64,000 nt of DNA, from assembly GCF_001941965.1 (NCBI RefSeq), contig NZ_MKZO01000058.1, forward strand, positions 186,001 through 250,000. Direction: 5' to 3'. The translations under genes and the position numbers were made by a program. The DNA comes from Pseudomonas putida (GTDB lineage Bacteria; Pseudomonadota; Gammaproteobacteria; Pseudomonadales; Pseudomonadaceae). Below the pieces are notes generated by a model. The model did not search any database. It was not told where the DNA came from and saw only the letters and a list, made by a program, of their open reading frames with translations. Of this stretch, positions 18,030-26,319 are shown piece by piece (the first letter of the stretch is position 1; each line of letters opens with the position of its first letter).

Positions 18030-18269
18030 ATGGACCTGTCCCACCACGAATTCTCCGCCCTGTTCGAGCAACTCGGCCTGCCTTCCGATGCCACCAGCAT
18101 CCAGCAATTCCTCACCAGCCACTCCCCGCTGAAGAACGAAATCAAGCTGGTCGACGCGCCATTCTGGAGCGATGCCCAGCGCGCCTTCCTCAAGGCCGAA
18201 TACATTGCCGATTCCGACTGGATCATGACCATCGATCAACTCAACGTGGCCCTCAGAAATAAACGCTGA
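18030..18269 (+). CDS. DUF2789 family protein
   Basis: This is a small acidic soluble protein of 79 residues. It matches by recall the DUF2789 family of gammaproteobacteria (FSALFEQLGLPSDATSIQQF, then PFWSDAQRAFLKAEY). No enzymatic motif is evident. An AAAGGAG ribosome-binding site precedes the ATG. Function is unknown; it is transcribed alone or with the next gene 65 bases downstream. Confidence 0.85.
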   Translation: MDLSHHEFSALFEQLGLPSDATSIQQFLTSHSPLKNEIKLVDAPFWSDAQRAFLKAEYIADSDWIMTIDQLNVALRNKR

Positions 18270-18334
18270 GCGGCACCCTATGAGCTTCATTGGCGTTGCT
18301 ATGCTCAGAAAAAAACAACAAGGGGACAGCGCCA

Positions 18335-18973
18335 ATGAAAGACCCCTATGCCGTTGGCTTCTGGGCTGCCGTGACAGCCCTGGGCCTGCTGACTACCGGT
18401 TATTTCTACGGGGTCAGGGACATCCACCAGCTCGAACAGGCCCGCCAGTTCCTTTACGGAGCCGCCGGCCTGATCGCCGCCTTCGCGTTGAGTGCACTGG
18501 CGTGGATACGCTGGCAGTTGCTCAAGACGCGCCGGCGGCAACTGGAGCAAGGACGAACGCTGGTGGCGATCTGGAACACCAAGGTCGCCCTGCGCCGTGT
18601 CGAGACTGTGTTCGACCGCTATTTCTGGGGCAGCTACTGGCAACCGGGGCGGACCTTCCAGGAAGTCATGGGCGAGCTTGAAGGCACGCCGCTGGAACGC
18701 AGCCTCGAAGCGCTGAAGACGCAATGCCAGGAACTCGACCAGGAAACCCACGACCGTCACCGCCACTGGCTGAATAACGCCCGCGAGCTGTCCAGCGTGG
18801 CCACGGCCATGGCCCGCGAACGCTACCAGCTTGACCTGTGCGATTCGCAGCAGAGCTCACGCCGCGGCGCAGCCGTGCTCAACCGCGACCTCGAGGTGCT
18901 GGTGTACACCTGGTCGGCGCGGTTGCGCAGTTTCGATCATCAGCTCGATGAGCTCGAGGGTGAATACCGCTAG
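18335..18973 (+). CDS. Conserved membrane protein of unknown function
   Basis: This 212-residue protein has two N-terminal membrane segments (FWAAVTALGLLTTGYFYGV at about residues 8-26 and FLYGAAGLIAAFALSALAWI at about 36-55). A long hydrophilic, helix-prone C-terminal part rich in E/R/Q follows. ATG 18335 with AAGGGG upstream is chosen over an in-frame ATG at 18290. No domain is recognised. It converges on the CBS-domain gene with only two bases between the stops. Confidence 0.7.
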   Translation: MKDPYAVGFWAAVTALGLLTTGYFYGVRDIHQLEQARQFLYGAAGLIAAFALSALAWIRWQLLKTRRRQLEQGRTLVAIWNTKVALRRVETVFDRYFWGSYWQPGRTFQEVMGELEGTPLERSLEALKTQCQELDQETHDRHRHWLNNARELSSVATAMARERYQLDLCDSQQSSRRGAAVLNRDLEVLVYTWSARLRSFDHQLDELEGEYR

Positions 18974-18975
18974 CG

Positions 18976-19416
18976 TCACTCGCCGCGGATATAACCTTCC
19001 AGTTGGCGAATCAGATCGGCCTGCTCGGCGATGGCTTCCTTGACCAGGTCGCCGATCGACAGCAGGCCGAGCAGTTTGCCGTCTTCCACCACCGGCAGGT
19101 GACGCAGGTGACTGTTGGTCATCATGGTCATGCAGGTGTCGACGCTCTGGTGCGAGTCGACGGTGATCACCGGCGAACTCATGATCTCGCGCACTTCGGT
19201 ACCGACCGACGAGCGCCCCTTGAGCACCATCTTGCGCGCATAGTCGCGCTCGCTGACGATGCCCACCACCTCGCCATCCTGGACCACCGGCAGCGCCCCG
19301 ACATTCTTTTCGGCCATTACCATCAGGGCCTCGAGCACCGTCTGGTGCGGCGCGATGGTGTAGACCTGGTCGTTGTGCTGCGACTTCAACTTCAATAGCT
19401 GTGCCACGGTTTTCAT
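18976..19416 (-). CDS. Tandem CBS-domain protein
   Basis: This 146-residue protein consists of a CBS pair: the first is at about residues 15-70 (VLEALMVMAEKNVGALPVV), the second at about 80-135 (MTNSHLRHLPVVEDGKLLGL). CBS pairs bind adenosine nucleotides and regulate partners. Stand-alone copies like this are common in Pseudomonas and of unknown partner. A conserved ISERD-like stretch appears as GIVSERDYAR. Confidence 0.9.
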   Translation of the reverse strand: MKTVAQLLKLKSQHNDQVYTIAPHQTVLEALMVMAEKNVGALPVVQDGEVVGIVSERDYARKMVLKGRSSVGTEVREIMSSPVITVDSHQSVDTCMTMMTNSHLRHLPVVEDGKLLGLLSIGDLVKEAIAEQADLIRQLEGYIRGE

Positions 19417-19559
19417 TGCGGGCCCTCTGCATGGGGTGGTGTTGGTAGGCAGATACCCTCAAGAATCGTGCAGGACGGACAAAGGGGCAAGGCGGTTTGC
19501 GGCATCGACGCTATTGAAAAACGTCATGGCCGCGTGTTTTCCGTCCTGCCCCCGGGTTT

Positions 19560-21419
19560 TCAGCTCTGTTGCACGATCACCTGGCTGTTCAGGTCCTTGA
19601 TCAGCACCTCCACCGTCGGCATCAAGTCGCGCAGTTGTTCCGGCGTGCAGGTCGAGCCGTCGTTGCGGAAGTCCATGCGCCGGGTCACCACCACGCTGTT
19701 GCCTTCGCGGCGGTAGGCGGCGCTGTAGTCGAGGCTGGCGGTTTTCAGCGATACCGGTTTAGGGGTGGCGATGATCTGCACGTCGGCCGGGAAGTCGAAG
19801 CGCGCTTGCTCCTCGCTCACGCTGGAGATGCACAGGAACGGCTGCTTGCGCACTTTTTCGCTGATGAAGCCCTGGGCGTTCTGCGCGATACCGCCGGCAA
19901 AGCTGCTCAGGGTCGGCACGCCGATGGGGCCGGGCAGATTGACCAGGTTGCGCAGGTGGCCGCTGATCTGCATCTGGAAACCATGGCCCTGCTTGTCGAG
20001 CTTCTTGCCCTCGACCCGGCCGATACCGGAGTGGCCGTAGCTGCTGAGAATGCGCTGCACCAGCATGTCGCGCTCGCCCGGCGCCATGTTGCGCAGGCCG
20101 TAGCGGTTCAGCTCGGCGCCCCAGCCTTCGATGACCGAATCACTGCTGAAGTCCGCCTCGCCGTTCTCGGCGATGCTGAAGGTGGTGCGGCTCTTCACCG
20201 AGCTGGGCTGGGTTTTCGGCGTGCGGGCGAGGGTGCCCGAGTCGATCAGCACCACCGGCTTGTCCATGTCCGGCAGCGGCAGGAAGCCGGCGGCGATGCC
20301 TTTCATGGTCGGGTCCAGGTAGAGGTCGAGCGTAGGGATATAGGTGATGGCGTGGTTGATCACGCCGAGGGTCGGCACCTTGGGCAACTGGTAGGCGTTG
20401 CCGAGGTTGATCAGCGCCGGGGTGCTGTGGATATCCACGGCGGCAAGCAGGGCGCCGAGCAGCGCGACGTGGTCCTTGCAGTCACCGTAGCGGTTGTTCA
20501 GCACGGTCTCGGCGGCATGCGGCACCACGCCACCCGCGCCGATATAGACGGCGACGAAGCGCACGTTCTTGCGCACCCAGTCGCTCAGCACCAGGGCCTT
20601 GGCGCGAGGATCGCTGACCTTGGCGGTCAGGGATTTGGCCAGCTCGGCGATGGCCGGGGTCACTTCGAATTGCGAACGCTCGGCGTAGGCCTTGGCGAAG
20701 CTTTCATAGCTGGCGAAGGTCGAGACCGCCAGGTACTGGCCGTAATCCGAGTACGACACCGAACCCAGCTCCATGCGCGGTTGCGCATCGTGCTGGTAGT
20801 CCCAGCGCCAGACCTTGCGCCCGGTCCCGGCCTGCGGGCTGGACGCCTTGAAATCATGGGCATCGGCATGCAGTGCCAGGGCAGCGGGCAGGTCGTAGAC
20901 CACGCTCATCTGCTTCACCGGGTAGATATAGGGGAACACCGTGTCCTCGAACTGGCCGGGGAACAGCGCGGTATTGCGATGGCGCTTGTAGCTCAGCACC
21001 AGGCGGTCGCCCACGGCGACCTCGGGGAAGATCACCACCTTGACCAGGCTGTCGAGGAACATCGGCGCATCGGCCGAGGCCTGTTGCTGCTGTTCCTTGA
21101 TCTGCTCGGCGCTGACCTGGACCTTGCGGCCGTCGGGCTTCTCGGTATACGCCTCGACTACCTCGAGGGTTTCCAGGGTGCGGTTGTAGGGCAGTGATTG
21201 CTGGGCGGTGGTCTTGATCGCGCGTTCTTCCTCGATCCGGAAGACCAGCTCATGGCGCAGGTCGTAGCTGCCGTCCGCTTCAACGCGGTACTGGCGGGCG
21301 TCCTGTTCCACGGTGACGGAGCGGTCGCGCCCGTCCTCCGCGGCCTGGGCCAGGTTGAGGGTGAACAGGCAGAACAGCAGGCCCAGCCAATGTGCCGGGC
21401 GTGAAACGAGCCACTTCAT
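19560..21419 (-). CDS. DUF3857/transglutaminase-like periplasmic protein
   Basis: This 619-residue secreted protein has a signal peptide ending at about residue 26 (LFCLFTLNLAQA). An N-terminal DUF3857-type beta domain is followed by a transglutaminase-like core with a plausible Cys-His-Asp triad: the Cys in YGDCKDHVALL, the His in VINHAITYI and the Asp in LDLYLDPTMKG. Family members are thiol hydrolases or transferases acting outside the cytoplasm, mostly uncharacterised. It is a single gene. The 140-base gap to the CBS gene holds no further feature that I recognise. Confidence 0.85.
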   Translation of the reverse strand: MKWLVSRPAHWLGLLFCLFTLNLAQAAEDGRDRSVTVEQDARQYRVEADGSYDLRHELVFRIEEERAIKTTAQQSLPYNRTLETLEVVEAYTEKPDGRKVQVSAEQIKEQQQQASADAPMFLDSLVKVVIFPEVAVGDRLVLSYKRHRNTALFPGQFEDTVFPYIYPVKQMSVVYDLPAALALHADAHDFKASSPQAGTGRKVWRWDYQHDAQPRMELGSVSYSDYGQYLAVSTFASYESFAKAYAERSQFEVTPAIAELAKSLTAKVSDPRAKALVLSDWVRKNVRFVAVYIGAGGVVPHAAETVLNNRYGDCKDHVALLGALLAAVDIHSTPALINLGNAYQLPKVPTLGVINHAITYIPTLDLYLDPTMKGIAAGFLPLPDMDKPVVLIDSGTLARTPKTQPSSVKSRTTFSIAENGEADFSSDSVIEGWGAELNRYGLRNMAPGERDMLVQRILSSYGHSGIGRVEGKKLDKQGHGFQMQISGHLRNLVNLPGPIGVPTLSSFAGGIAQNAQGFISEKVRKQPFLCISSVSEEQARFDFPADVQIIATPKPVSLKTASLDYSAAYRREGNSVVVTRRMDFRNDGSTCTPEQLRDLMPTVEVLIKDLNSQVIVQQS

Positions 21420-21491
21420 GGAGATCCTTCTTGCAGGCGGGTTTCAGGAGTGATTCGGCAATAATGCGAATCAATACTGCCCCATTGTGCC

Positions 21492-22250
21492 TCAGCCGAC
21501 GCTGTTCGCGCCGAGGATCTTGCCGAGAAACTGCCGTGTCCGCTCCTGCTGCGGGTTGGCGAACAATGCCTTGGCCTCGCCCTGTTCGACGATCACCCCC
21601 TTGTCGAAGAAGATCACCCGGTTGGCCACGTCGCGGGCGAAGTTCATTTCGTGGGTGACGATGATCATGGTGCGCTGCTCTTTGGCGAGGTCGCGGATGG
21701 TCGCCAGCACTTCGCCGACCAGTTCCGGGTCGAGGGCCGAGGTGGGTTCGTCGAAGAGGATTACCTGGGGCTCCATCGCCAGTGCCCGGGCGATGGCCAC
21801 GCGCTGTTGCTGGCCGCCGGAAAGACGCCGGGGATAGGCGTCTTCCTTGCCCGCGAGGCCGACCTTGGCCAGCAGTGCCCGGCCCAAGGCCGCCGCCTGC
21901 TCATGGGGTGTTTTCTTCACGATCAGCGGGCCTTCGATCACGTTCTCCAGCGCGGTGCGGTGGGGGAACAGATTGAAGTTCTGGAAGACGAAACCGACCT
22001 GCTGGCGCAGACGGCGGATCAGCCCGCCCTGCTGCTTGAGCGGGCGGCTGGCGTCGATCTCCACGTCGCCGACCTGGATGGTCCCGCCATCGGGGGTTTC
22101 CAGGAGGTTGAGGCAGCGCAGGAAGGTGGTCTTGCCCGAGCCGCTGGGGCCGATGATGGCGATCACTTCGCCGGGCTCGACGGTCAGGTCGATGTCCTTG
22201 AGCACGGTATTGCCGTTGAACTGCTTGTTCAGGCCTTGCACGCGGATCAT
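21492..22250 (-). CDS. tcyN: Cystine ABC transporter ATP-binding protein
   Basis: This is the ATPase of a polar amino acid importer. It has Walker A GPSGSGKTTF, signature LSGGQQQR, Walker B VILFDEPTSALD and the switch His in VTHEMNFARD. At 252 residues it matches the TcyN/YecC size. It overlaps the permease gene by four bases. Its identity as the cystine system comes from its operon partners (cystine-type binding protein and the adjacent D-cysteine desulfhydrase), the same set as E. coli tcyJ-dcyD-tcyLN. Confidence 0.92.
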   Translation of the reverse strand: MIRVQGLNKQFNGNTVLKDIDLTVEPGEVIAIIGPSGSGKTTFLRCLNLLETPDGGTIQVGDVEIDASRPLKQQGGLIRRLRQQVGFVFQNFNLFPHRTALENVIEGPLIVKKTPHEQAAALGRALLAKVGLAGKEDAYPRRLSGGQQQRVAIARALAMEPQVILFDEPTSALDPELVGEVLATIRDLAKEQRTMIIVTHEMNFARDVANRVIFFDKGVIVEQGEAKALFANPQQERTRQFLGKILGANSVG

Positions 22251-22921
22251 CGCTGCGGCTCCTGGTCATGCCGGTTGACCCGGGCCTCCATGCGGTGCTG
22301 GAAGTGGGCGAGGATGCTGCAGAGGATCCAGTAGATCACCGCCACGGCCAGGTACATGGTGAAGACCTCGAAGGTCCGCGCCGTGATCAGCTGCGCCTGG
22401 CGGAACAGCTCGGGCACCTGGATGGTGGCGGCCAGGGCGGTGTCCTTGACCAGCGAGATGAAGCTGTTGCCCAGCGGCGGCAGGGCCGTGCGCAAGGCTT
22501 GCGGCAGGATCGCCCGGCGCATCGCCTGGGTGCGGGTCATGCCGATGCTGGCGGCGGCTTCCCACTGGCCGCGGTCGATGGAAGAGATCGCCGCGCGGAG
22601 GATTTCGCAGATATAGGCGGCCATGTTCAACGACAGGCCGATCAGGGACGCCGGGATCGGGTCGAGCTCGATACCGATCTGCGGCATGCCGAAGTAGATG
22701 ACGAACAGCTGCACCAGCAGCGGCGTACCGCGGAAGAACGACACATAGATCCGCGCCAGCCAGTCCAGCGGGAGGATCTTCGACAGGCGCATCAGGGCCA
22801 GGGCAAAGCCCAGGACCAGGCCGAAGAACATCCCGCCGACGCTGAGCAGCACCGTATAGCCAGCGCCCTTCAGCAGGAAGGGCGTGGAGTCGGCAACCAG
22901 TTGCAGGCTTTCAGCGATCAT
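22247..22921 (-). CDS. tcyL: Cystine ABC transporter permease
   Basis: This 224-residue inner-membrane permease of the HisM/YecS type has about four to five membrane segments. The coupling motif is ASIGMTRTQAMRRAILPQAL. It overlaps its neighbours by four bases on both sides, showing tight translational coupling within the tcy operon. Confidence 0.92.
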   Translation of the reverse strand: MIAESLQLVADSTPFLLKGAGYTVLLSVGGMFFGLVLGFALALMRLSKILPLDWLARIYVSFFRGTPLLVQLFVIYFGMPQIGIELDPIPASLIGLSLNMAAYICEILRAAISSIDRGQWEAAASIGMTRTQAMRRAILPQALRTALPPLGNSFISLVKDTALAATIQVPELFRQAQLITARTFEVFTMYLAVAVIYWILCSILAHFQHRMEARVNRHDQEPQR

Positions 22922-23718
22922 TGAGTGACGTCAGCACCGAAGTATTTCTCCGACAGCTTGGCCAGCGTGCCGTCGGCGCGTAGCTTGTCGATGGCCTTGT
23001 TGATGGCGTCGAGCAGTTCCGGCTCGCCCTTGCGCAGGGCCACGCCGGACTCCAGGCGCGAGAAGGCGGCGCCGGCCAGTTCAGTGTCCTTGGCCTTCTG
23101 CGCGTATTCCAGGGCAGCCAGGCGGTCGATCAGGATCGCGTCGATGCGGCCGTTGCGCAGGTCGGCGAACTTGCTCGGGTCATCCTCGTAGGTACGCACG
23201 TCGGCCTGTGGCACGGCCTGTTTCACCCACTGCTCGTAGTTGGTGCCCAGGCCCACGCCGACCTTCTTGCCGGCCAGATCGGCAGCGGCGTTGATCTTCA
23301 GGTCGGCGGCCTTCTTCTTCAGGATCAGCGCCTGGATCCCGGACACGGTGTAGGGCTCGGAGAAGTCGTATTTCTTCTTGCGCTCGTCGGAGATGGTGAC
23401 CTGGTTGACCACCACGTCCAGGCGCTTGGATTCCAGGGCGGCGAGGATGCCGTCCCACTTGGTCGGCTGGACCTTGGCCTTGACCCCCAGCTCCTTGGCC
23501 AGGGCTTCCGACAACTCGACCTCGAAGCCGGTGAGCTTGCCGTTCTCGTCGACGAAGCTGAACGGCGGGTAGGTGCCTTCAAGGCCGACGTTGATCACGC
23601 CCTTGTCCTTGATGGTCTGCAACTGCTCGCCGGCCACGGCCTGGCCGAGCAGGCTGGCGCCCAGCAGAATGCCCGCGCCGACACCGAGAATGCGTTTGGT
23701 GAAAACGGAAATCGTCAT
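22918..23718 (-). CDS. tcyJ: Cystine-binding periplasmic protein
   Basis: This 266-residue type II periplasmic binding protein resembles FliY/TcyJ, which binds L-cystine and related sulfur amino acids. The signal peptide covers about the first 29 residues (ILGVGAGILLGASLLGQAVA). The ligand core includes GLEGTYPPFSFVDENGKLTG and GLGTNYEQWVKQAVP. It is the first gene of the importer. The dcyD gene lies 118 bases upstream on the same strand, with an inverted repeat in the gap. Confidence 0.92.
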   Translation of the reverse strand: MTISVFTKRILGVGAGILLGASLLGQAVAGEQLQTIKDKGVINVGLEGTYPPFSFVDENGKLTGFEVELSEALAKELGVKAKVQPTKWDGILAALESKRLDVVVNQVTISDERKKKYDFSEPYTVSGIQALILKKKAADLKINAAADLAGKKVGVGLGTNYEQWVKQAVPQADVRTYEDDPSKFADLRNGRIDAILIDRLAALEYAQKAKDTELAGAAFSRLESGVALRKGEPELLDAINKAIDKLRADGTLAKLSEKYFGADVTQ

Positions 23719-23771
23719 GCCCTGTCCCCAGTCTTGTTGTGAAAGTGGTGGTGACTATAAGGGCGCGGTTT

Positions 23772-23821
23772 ATAGGCCTGAAAATAATAAAAAAGAATTC
23801 TCCTATAGCTTTCAGGCCTAT
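23772..23821. promoter_or_regulatory. 12-bp inverted repeat in the tcyJ upstream region
   Basis: ATAGGCCTGAAA (23772-23783) is repeated in inverse orientation as TTTCAGGCCTAT (23810-23821) around an AT-rich spacer of 26 bases. It lies between the dcyD stop and the tcyJ start. The arrangement suits a dimeric regulator bridging two sites (CysB would be a reasonable candidate), or a terminator/attenuator stem after dcyD. No T-run follows, which favours an operator. Confidence 0.5.
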
Positions 23822-23836
23822 GCGGCTGCGCCGGTC

Positions 23837-24835
23837 TCAGCGTTGATAGACATCAGGGTAGGCGAATAATGCCGGCGCCCCGCCCGTGTGTAGAAAAATC
23901 AGCGGACCTTCGTCGAAGCGTTGCCGGGCGATCCCGTCCAGCAGCCCGGCCATGGCCTTGCCGGTGTACACCGGATCGAGCAGGACGCCTTCCTGGCTGG
24001 CCAGCAGGCGGATCGCGGCGAGGCCGCCCGCATTGGCTTCGCCGTAGCGGGGCGCGTAGTACTCGTCCCACAGATTCACCTTGAAGGCGTTTGGCAACTG
24101 TACGCCGAGCAGCTCGGCGGTGCGTTCGGCCAGGGCCTGGACCTTGGGCTTCTGCGCTTCTTCGCTGCGCGACACGGTGATACCGATCACCGGCAGGTCG
24201 GGCAGGCGTTCGGCCAATGCCAGGGCCAGGCCGGCGTGGGTGCCGGCGCTGCCGGAGGCGAGGACCACGCCGGCAAAGCGCTGGCCGCTGTGTTCGATCT
24301 GCTCGGCCAGCTCCAGGCCGGCGCGCACATAGCCCAGGGCGCCGAGGGCATTGGAGCCGCCGATGGGCACCAGGTAGGGCTTGCGTCCGCTGGCATGCAG
24401 GCGCACGGCGAGGGACTGGAGTTGTTCGTCGGCGTTGTCGAGGTTATCGACCAGCTCGACCTTGGTGTCGAACAGTTCCAGGAGGCGGCGGTTGCCGTTT
24501 TCCAGGTACTCGGTGGAGTCGGTGCCGGTGGGGTTTTCCAGCAGGGCCACGCAACCGAGGCCGAGGCGGGCGGCGAGGGCGGCGGTCTGGCGCACATGGT
24601 TGGACTGGATCGCGCCGGCGGTGACCAGGGTGTCCGCGCCCTTGGCCAGGGCATCGGCGCCGAGGTACTCGAGCTTGCGCAGCTTGTTGCCGCCCATGGC
24701 CAAGGGCGTCAGGTCGTCGCGTTTGAGCCAGATATCGCGTTCGGCCCAGGCCGACAGGCGCTGGAGCTTTTCCAGCGGGGTCGGTGCGCTGAGCAGTTCC
24801 AGGCGATTGAAGCGGGACAACTGTCGTTCGATCAT
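23837..24835 (-). CDS. dcyD: D-cysteine desulfhydrase
   Basis: This 332-residue PLP enzyme of the ACC-deaminase/D-cysteine desulfhydrase family breaks D-cysteine into pyruvate, ammonia and sulfide. The PLP lysine is at about residue 51 in GGNKLRKLEYL. The substrate-binding region AGAIQSNHVRQTAALAA and the phosphate-binding glycine loop GSAGTHAGL are clear. Its position beside the cystine importer matches E. coli dcyD. An ACC deaminase role is less likely because of this context. Confidence 0.92.
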   Translation of the reverse strand: MIERQLSRFNRLELLSAPTPLEKLQRLSAWAERDIWLKRDDLTPLAMGGNKLRKLEYLGADALAKGADTLVTAGAIQSNHVRQTAALAARLGLGCVALLENPTGTDSTEYLENGNRRLLELFDTKVELVDNLDNADEQLQSLAVRLHASGRKPYLVPIGGSNALGALGYVRAGLELAEQIEHSGQRFAGVVLASGSAGTHAGLALALAERLPDLPVIGITVSRSEEAQKPKVQALAERTAELLGVQLPNAFKVNLWDEYYAPRYGEANAGGLAAIRLLASQEGVLLDPVYTGKAMAGLLDGIARQRFDEGPLIFLHTGGAPALFAYPDVYQR

Positions 24836-24920
24836 GGGCTGAGTCGGTTGTAGGAAAATTCGAGCATAGGCAGTGAATGGCTCACGGACAACCGTGATCC
24901 CGATCGCTGCGCGCCGCGGA

Positions 24921-24954
24921 CCCTGTGGGAGCTGGCTTGCCAGCGATTGGGCCC
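24921..24954. repeat. Single REP element
   Basis: One REP core (CCTGTGGGAGCTGGCTTGCC and on) lies between the divergent dcyD and epsC genes, where a promoter is also expected. Confidence 0.85.
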
Positions 24955-25098
24955 ACCCCGGTATTCCTGCTTATGCCGGCCATATAGCCAACCGTCATAA
25001 CAGGGTATTTTTTCCACCCCCCGCCCATGACGTAGAGTGCTGGACAGGAGAGCGGCATTCCCCTACCAGTCCCATGCCGCCGAGCAGGAGTAACAACC

Positions 25099-26031
25099 GT
25101 GAGCGACAACGCGCAATCCGGGTATTGGCAATTGAATTCCATCGTCGGCCAGTTGCGTTCGGCCCGCGATGAGTGGCGCACCCGCAATGGCCGCAGCAGC
25201 GGCGAACAGGGCGGACGCGAGCTGCCGTCGCGCGAGGCGGTCAGGCAGATTCTCGAACAACTCTGTGGCGCGCTGTTCCCCATGCGCCTCGGTCCGGTGG
25301 ACCTGCGCGAGGAAAGCGAAGACTTCTACGTCGGCCACACCCTCGACTCGGCGCTGACCGCGCTGCTGGCCCAGGCCCGCCTGGAACTGCGCTACGCCGC
25401 GCGCCATGGCAAGCAGGACGACGCCGGGGTCGACGCCCATGCCCTGCGCCTGATCCAGGAATTCGCCGCAGCCCTGCCGGCCATGCGCGTGCTCCTCGAT
25501 ACCGACGTGCTGGCCGCTTTCCATGGCGACCCGGCGGCGCGCAGTGTCGATGAAGTGCTGCTGTGCTACCCCGGCGTGCTGGCGATCATCCACCACCGCC
25601 TCGCCCACCACCTGTACCGCGCCGGGCTGCCGCTGCTGGCGCGGATCAGCTCGGAGCTGGCGCATTCGATCACCGGTATCGACATCCACCCGGGCGCGCA
25701 GATCGGCCCGAGCTTCTTTATCGACCACGGTACCGGCGTGGTGATCGGCGAAACCGCGATCATCGGCGAGCGGGTGCGCATCTACCAGCACGTCACTCTC
25801 GGCGCCAAGCGCTTCCCCGAGGACGAATGCGGCAAGCTGCAGAAGGGCCATCCGCGGCACCCGATCGTCGAGGACGATGTGGTGATCTACGCGGGGGCGA
25901 CCATTCTTGGGCGGATCACCATCGGGCAGGGCTCGACCATTGGCGGTAATGTCTGGCTGACCCGGAGCGTGCCGTCCGAGAGCAATATCACCCAGGCCAA
26001 CCTGCAGTCGGATGAAGGGGCCCAGAAGTAG
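25099..26031 (+). CDS. epsC: Serine O-acetyltransferase, EpsC type
   Basis: This enzyme transfers acetyl from acetyl-CoA to serine, giving O-acetylserine, the carbon acceptor for cysteine synthesis and, through N-acetylserine, the CysB inducer. The 310-residue protein ends in a left-handed beta-helix of hexapeptide repeats (DIHPGAQIGPSFFIDHGTGV, IGETAIIGERVRIYQHVTLG). The N-terminal extension of about 170 residues is helical, longer than in CysE and typical of the EpsC group. The start is GTG 25099, preceded by AGGAG. Beside the cystine importer and D-cysteine desulfhydrase it forms a sulfur amino acid region. Confidence 0.9.
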   Translation: MSDNAQSGYWQLNSIVGQLRSARDEWRTRNGRSSGEQGGRELPSREAVRQILEQLCGALFPMRLGPVDLREESEDFYVGHTLDSALTALLAQARLELRYAARHGKQDDAGVDAHALRLIQEFAAALPAMRVLLDTDVLAAFHGDPAARSVDEVLLCYPGVLAIIHHRLAHHLYRAGLPLLARISSELAHSITGIDIHPGAQIGPSFFIDHGTGVVIGETAIIGERVRIYQHVTLGAKRFPEDECGKLQKGHPRHPIVEDDVVIYAGATILGRITIGQGSTIGGNVWLTRSVPSESNITQANLQSDEGAQK

Positions 26032-26044
26032 TTTTTGGGTGGCC

Positions 26045-26137
26045 TTGAGGGCCCAATCGCTGGCAAGCCAGCTCCCACAGGGTCCGCGGTGCATGCGATC
26101 CCTGTGGGAGCTGGCTTGCCAGCGATGAGGCCCTCAA
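26045..26137. repeat. Inverted pair of REP elements
   Basis: Opposed REP cores with a spacer of about 22 bases follow the epsC stop, bounded on both sides by the complementary ends CTTGAGGGCC and GGCCCTCAAG. Confidence 0.92.
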
Positions 26138-26200
26138 GAACAGCACAAATTTCCCAGTCCAGTAGTCAGCTATAGGTCGCCTCGATCCCCAATCCATGTT

Positions 26201-26224
26201 TAACTTGAACGCTTGTTCAAATTA
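26201..26224. promoter_or_regulatory. TetR-type palindrome upstream of the BCCT transporter
   Basis: TAACTTGAAC and GTTCAAATTA form 10-base arms (one mismatch) around GCTT, about 95 bases before the transporter start. Palindromes of the TTGAAC-N4-GTTCAA kind are plausible BetI (TetR-family, choline-responsive) operators. Which protein binds is inferred, not seen. Confidence 0.55.
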
Positions 26225-26319
26225 AAACGCTGGTCCGCTGCCGGTGTTCAACAGGAGGATCTGCCTTTGCTGAACCCGTTCAACCCCATCGCTGTCCCGT
26301 CTTGCGGGGTGTTCCCTCG

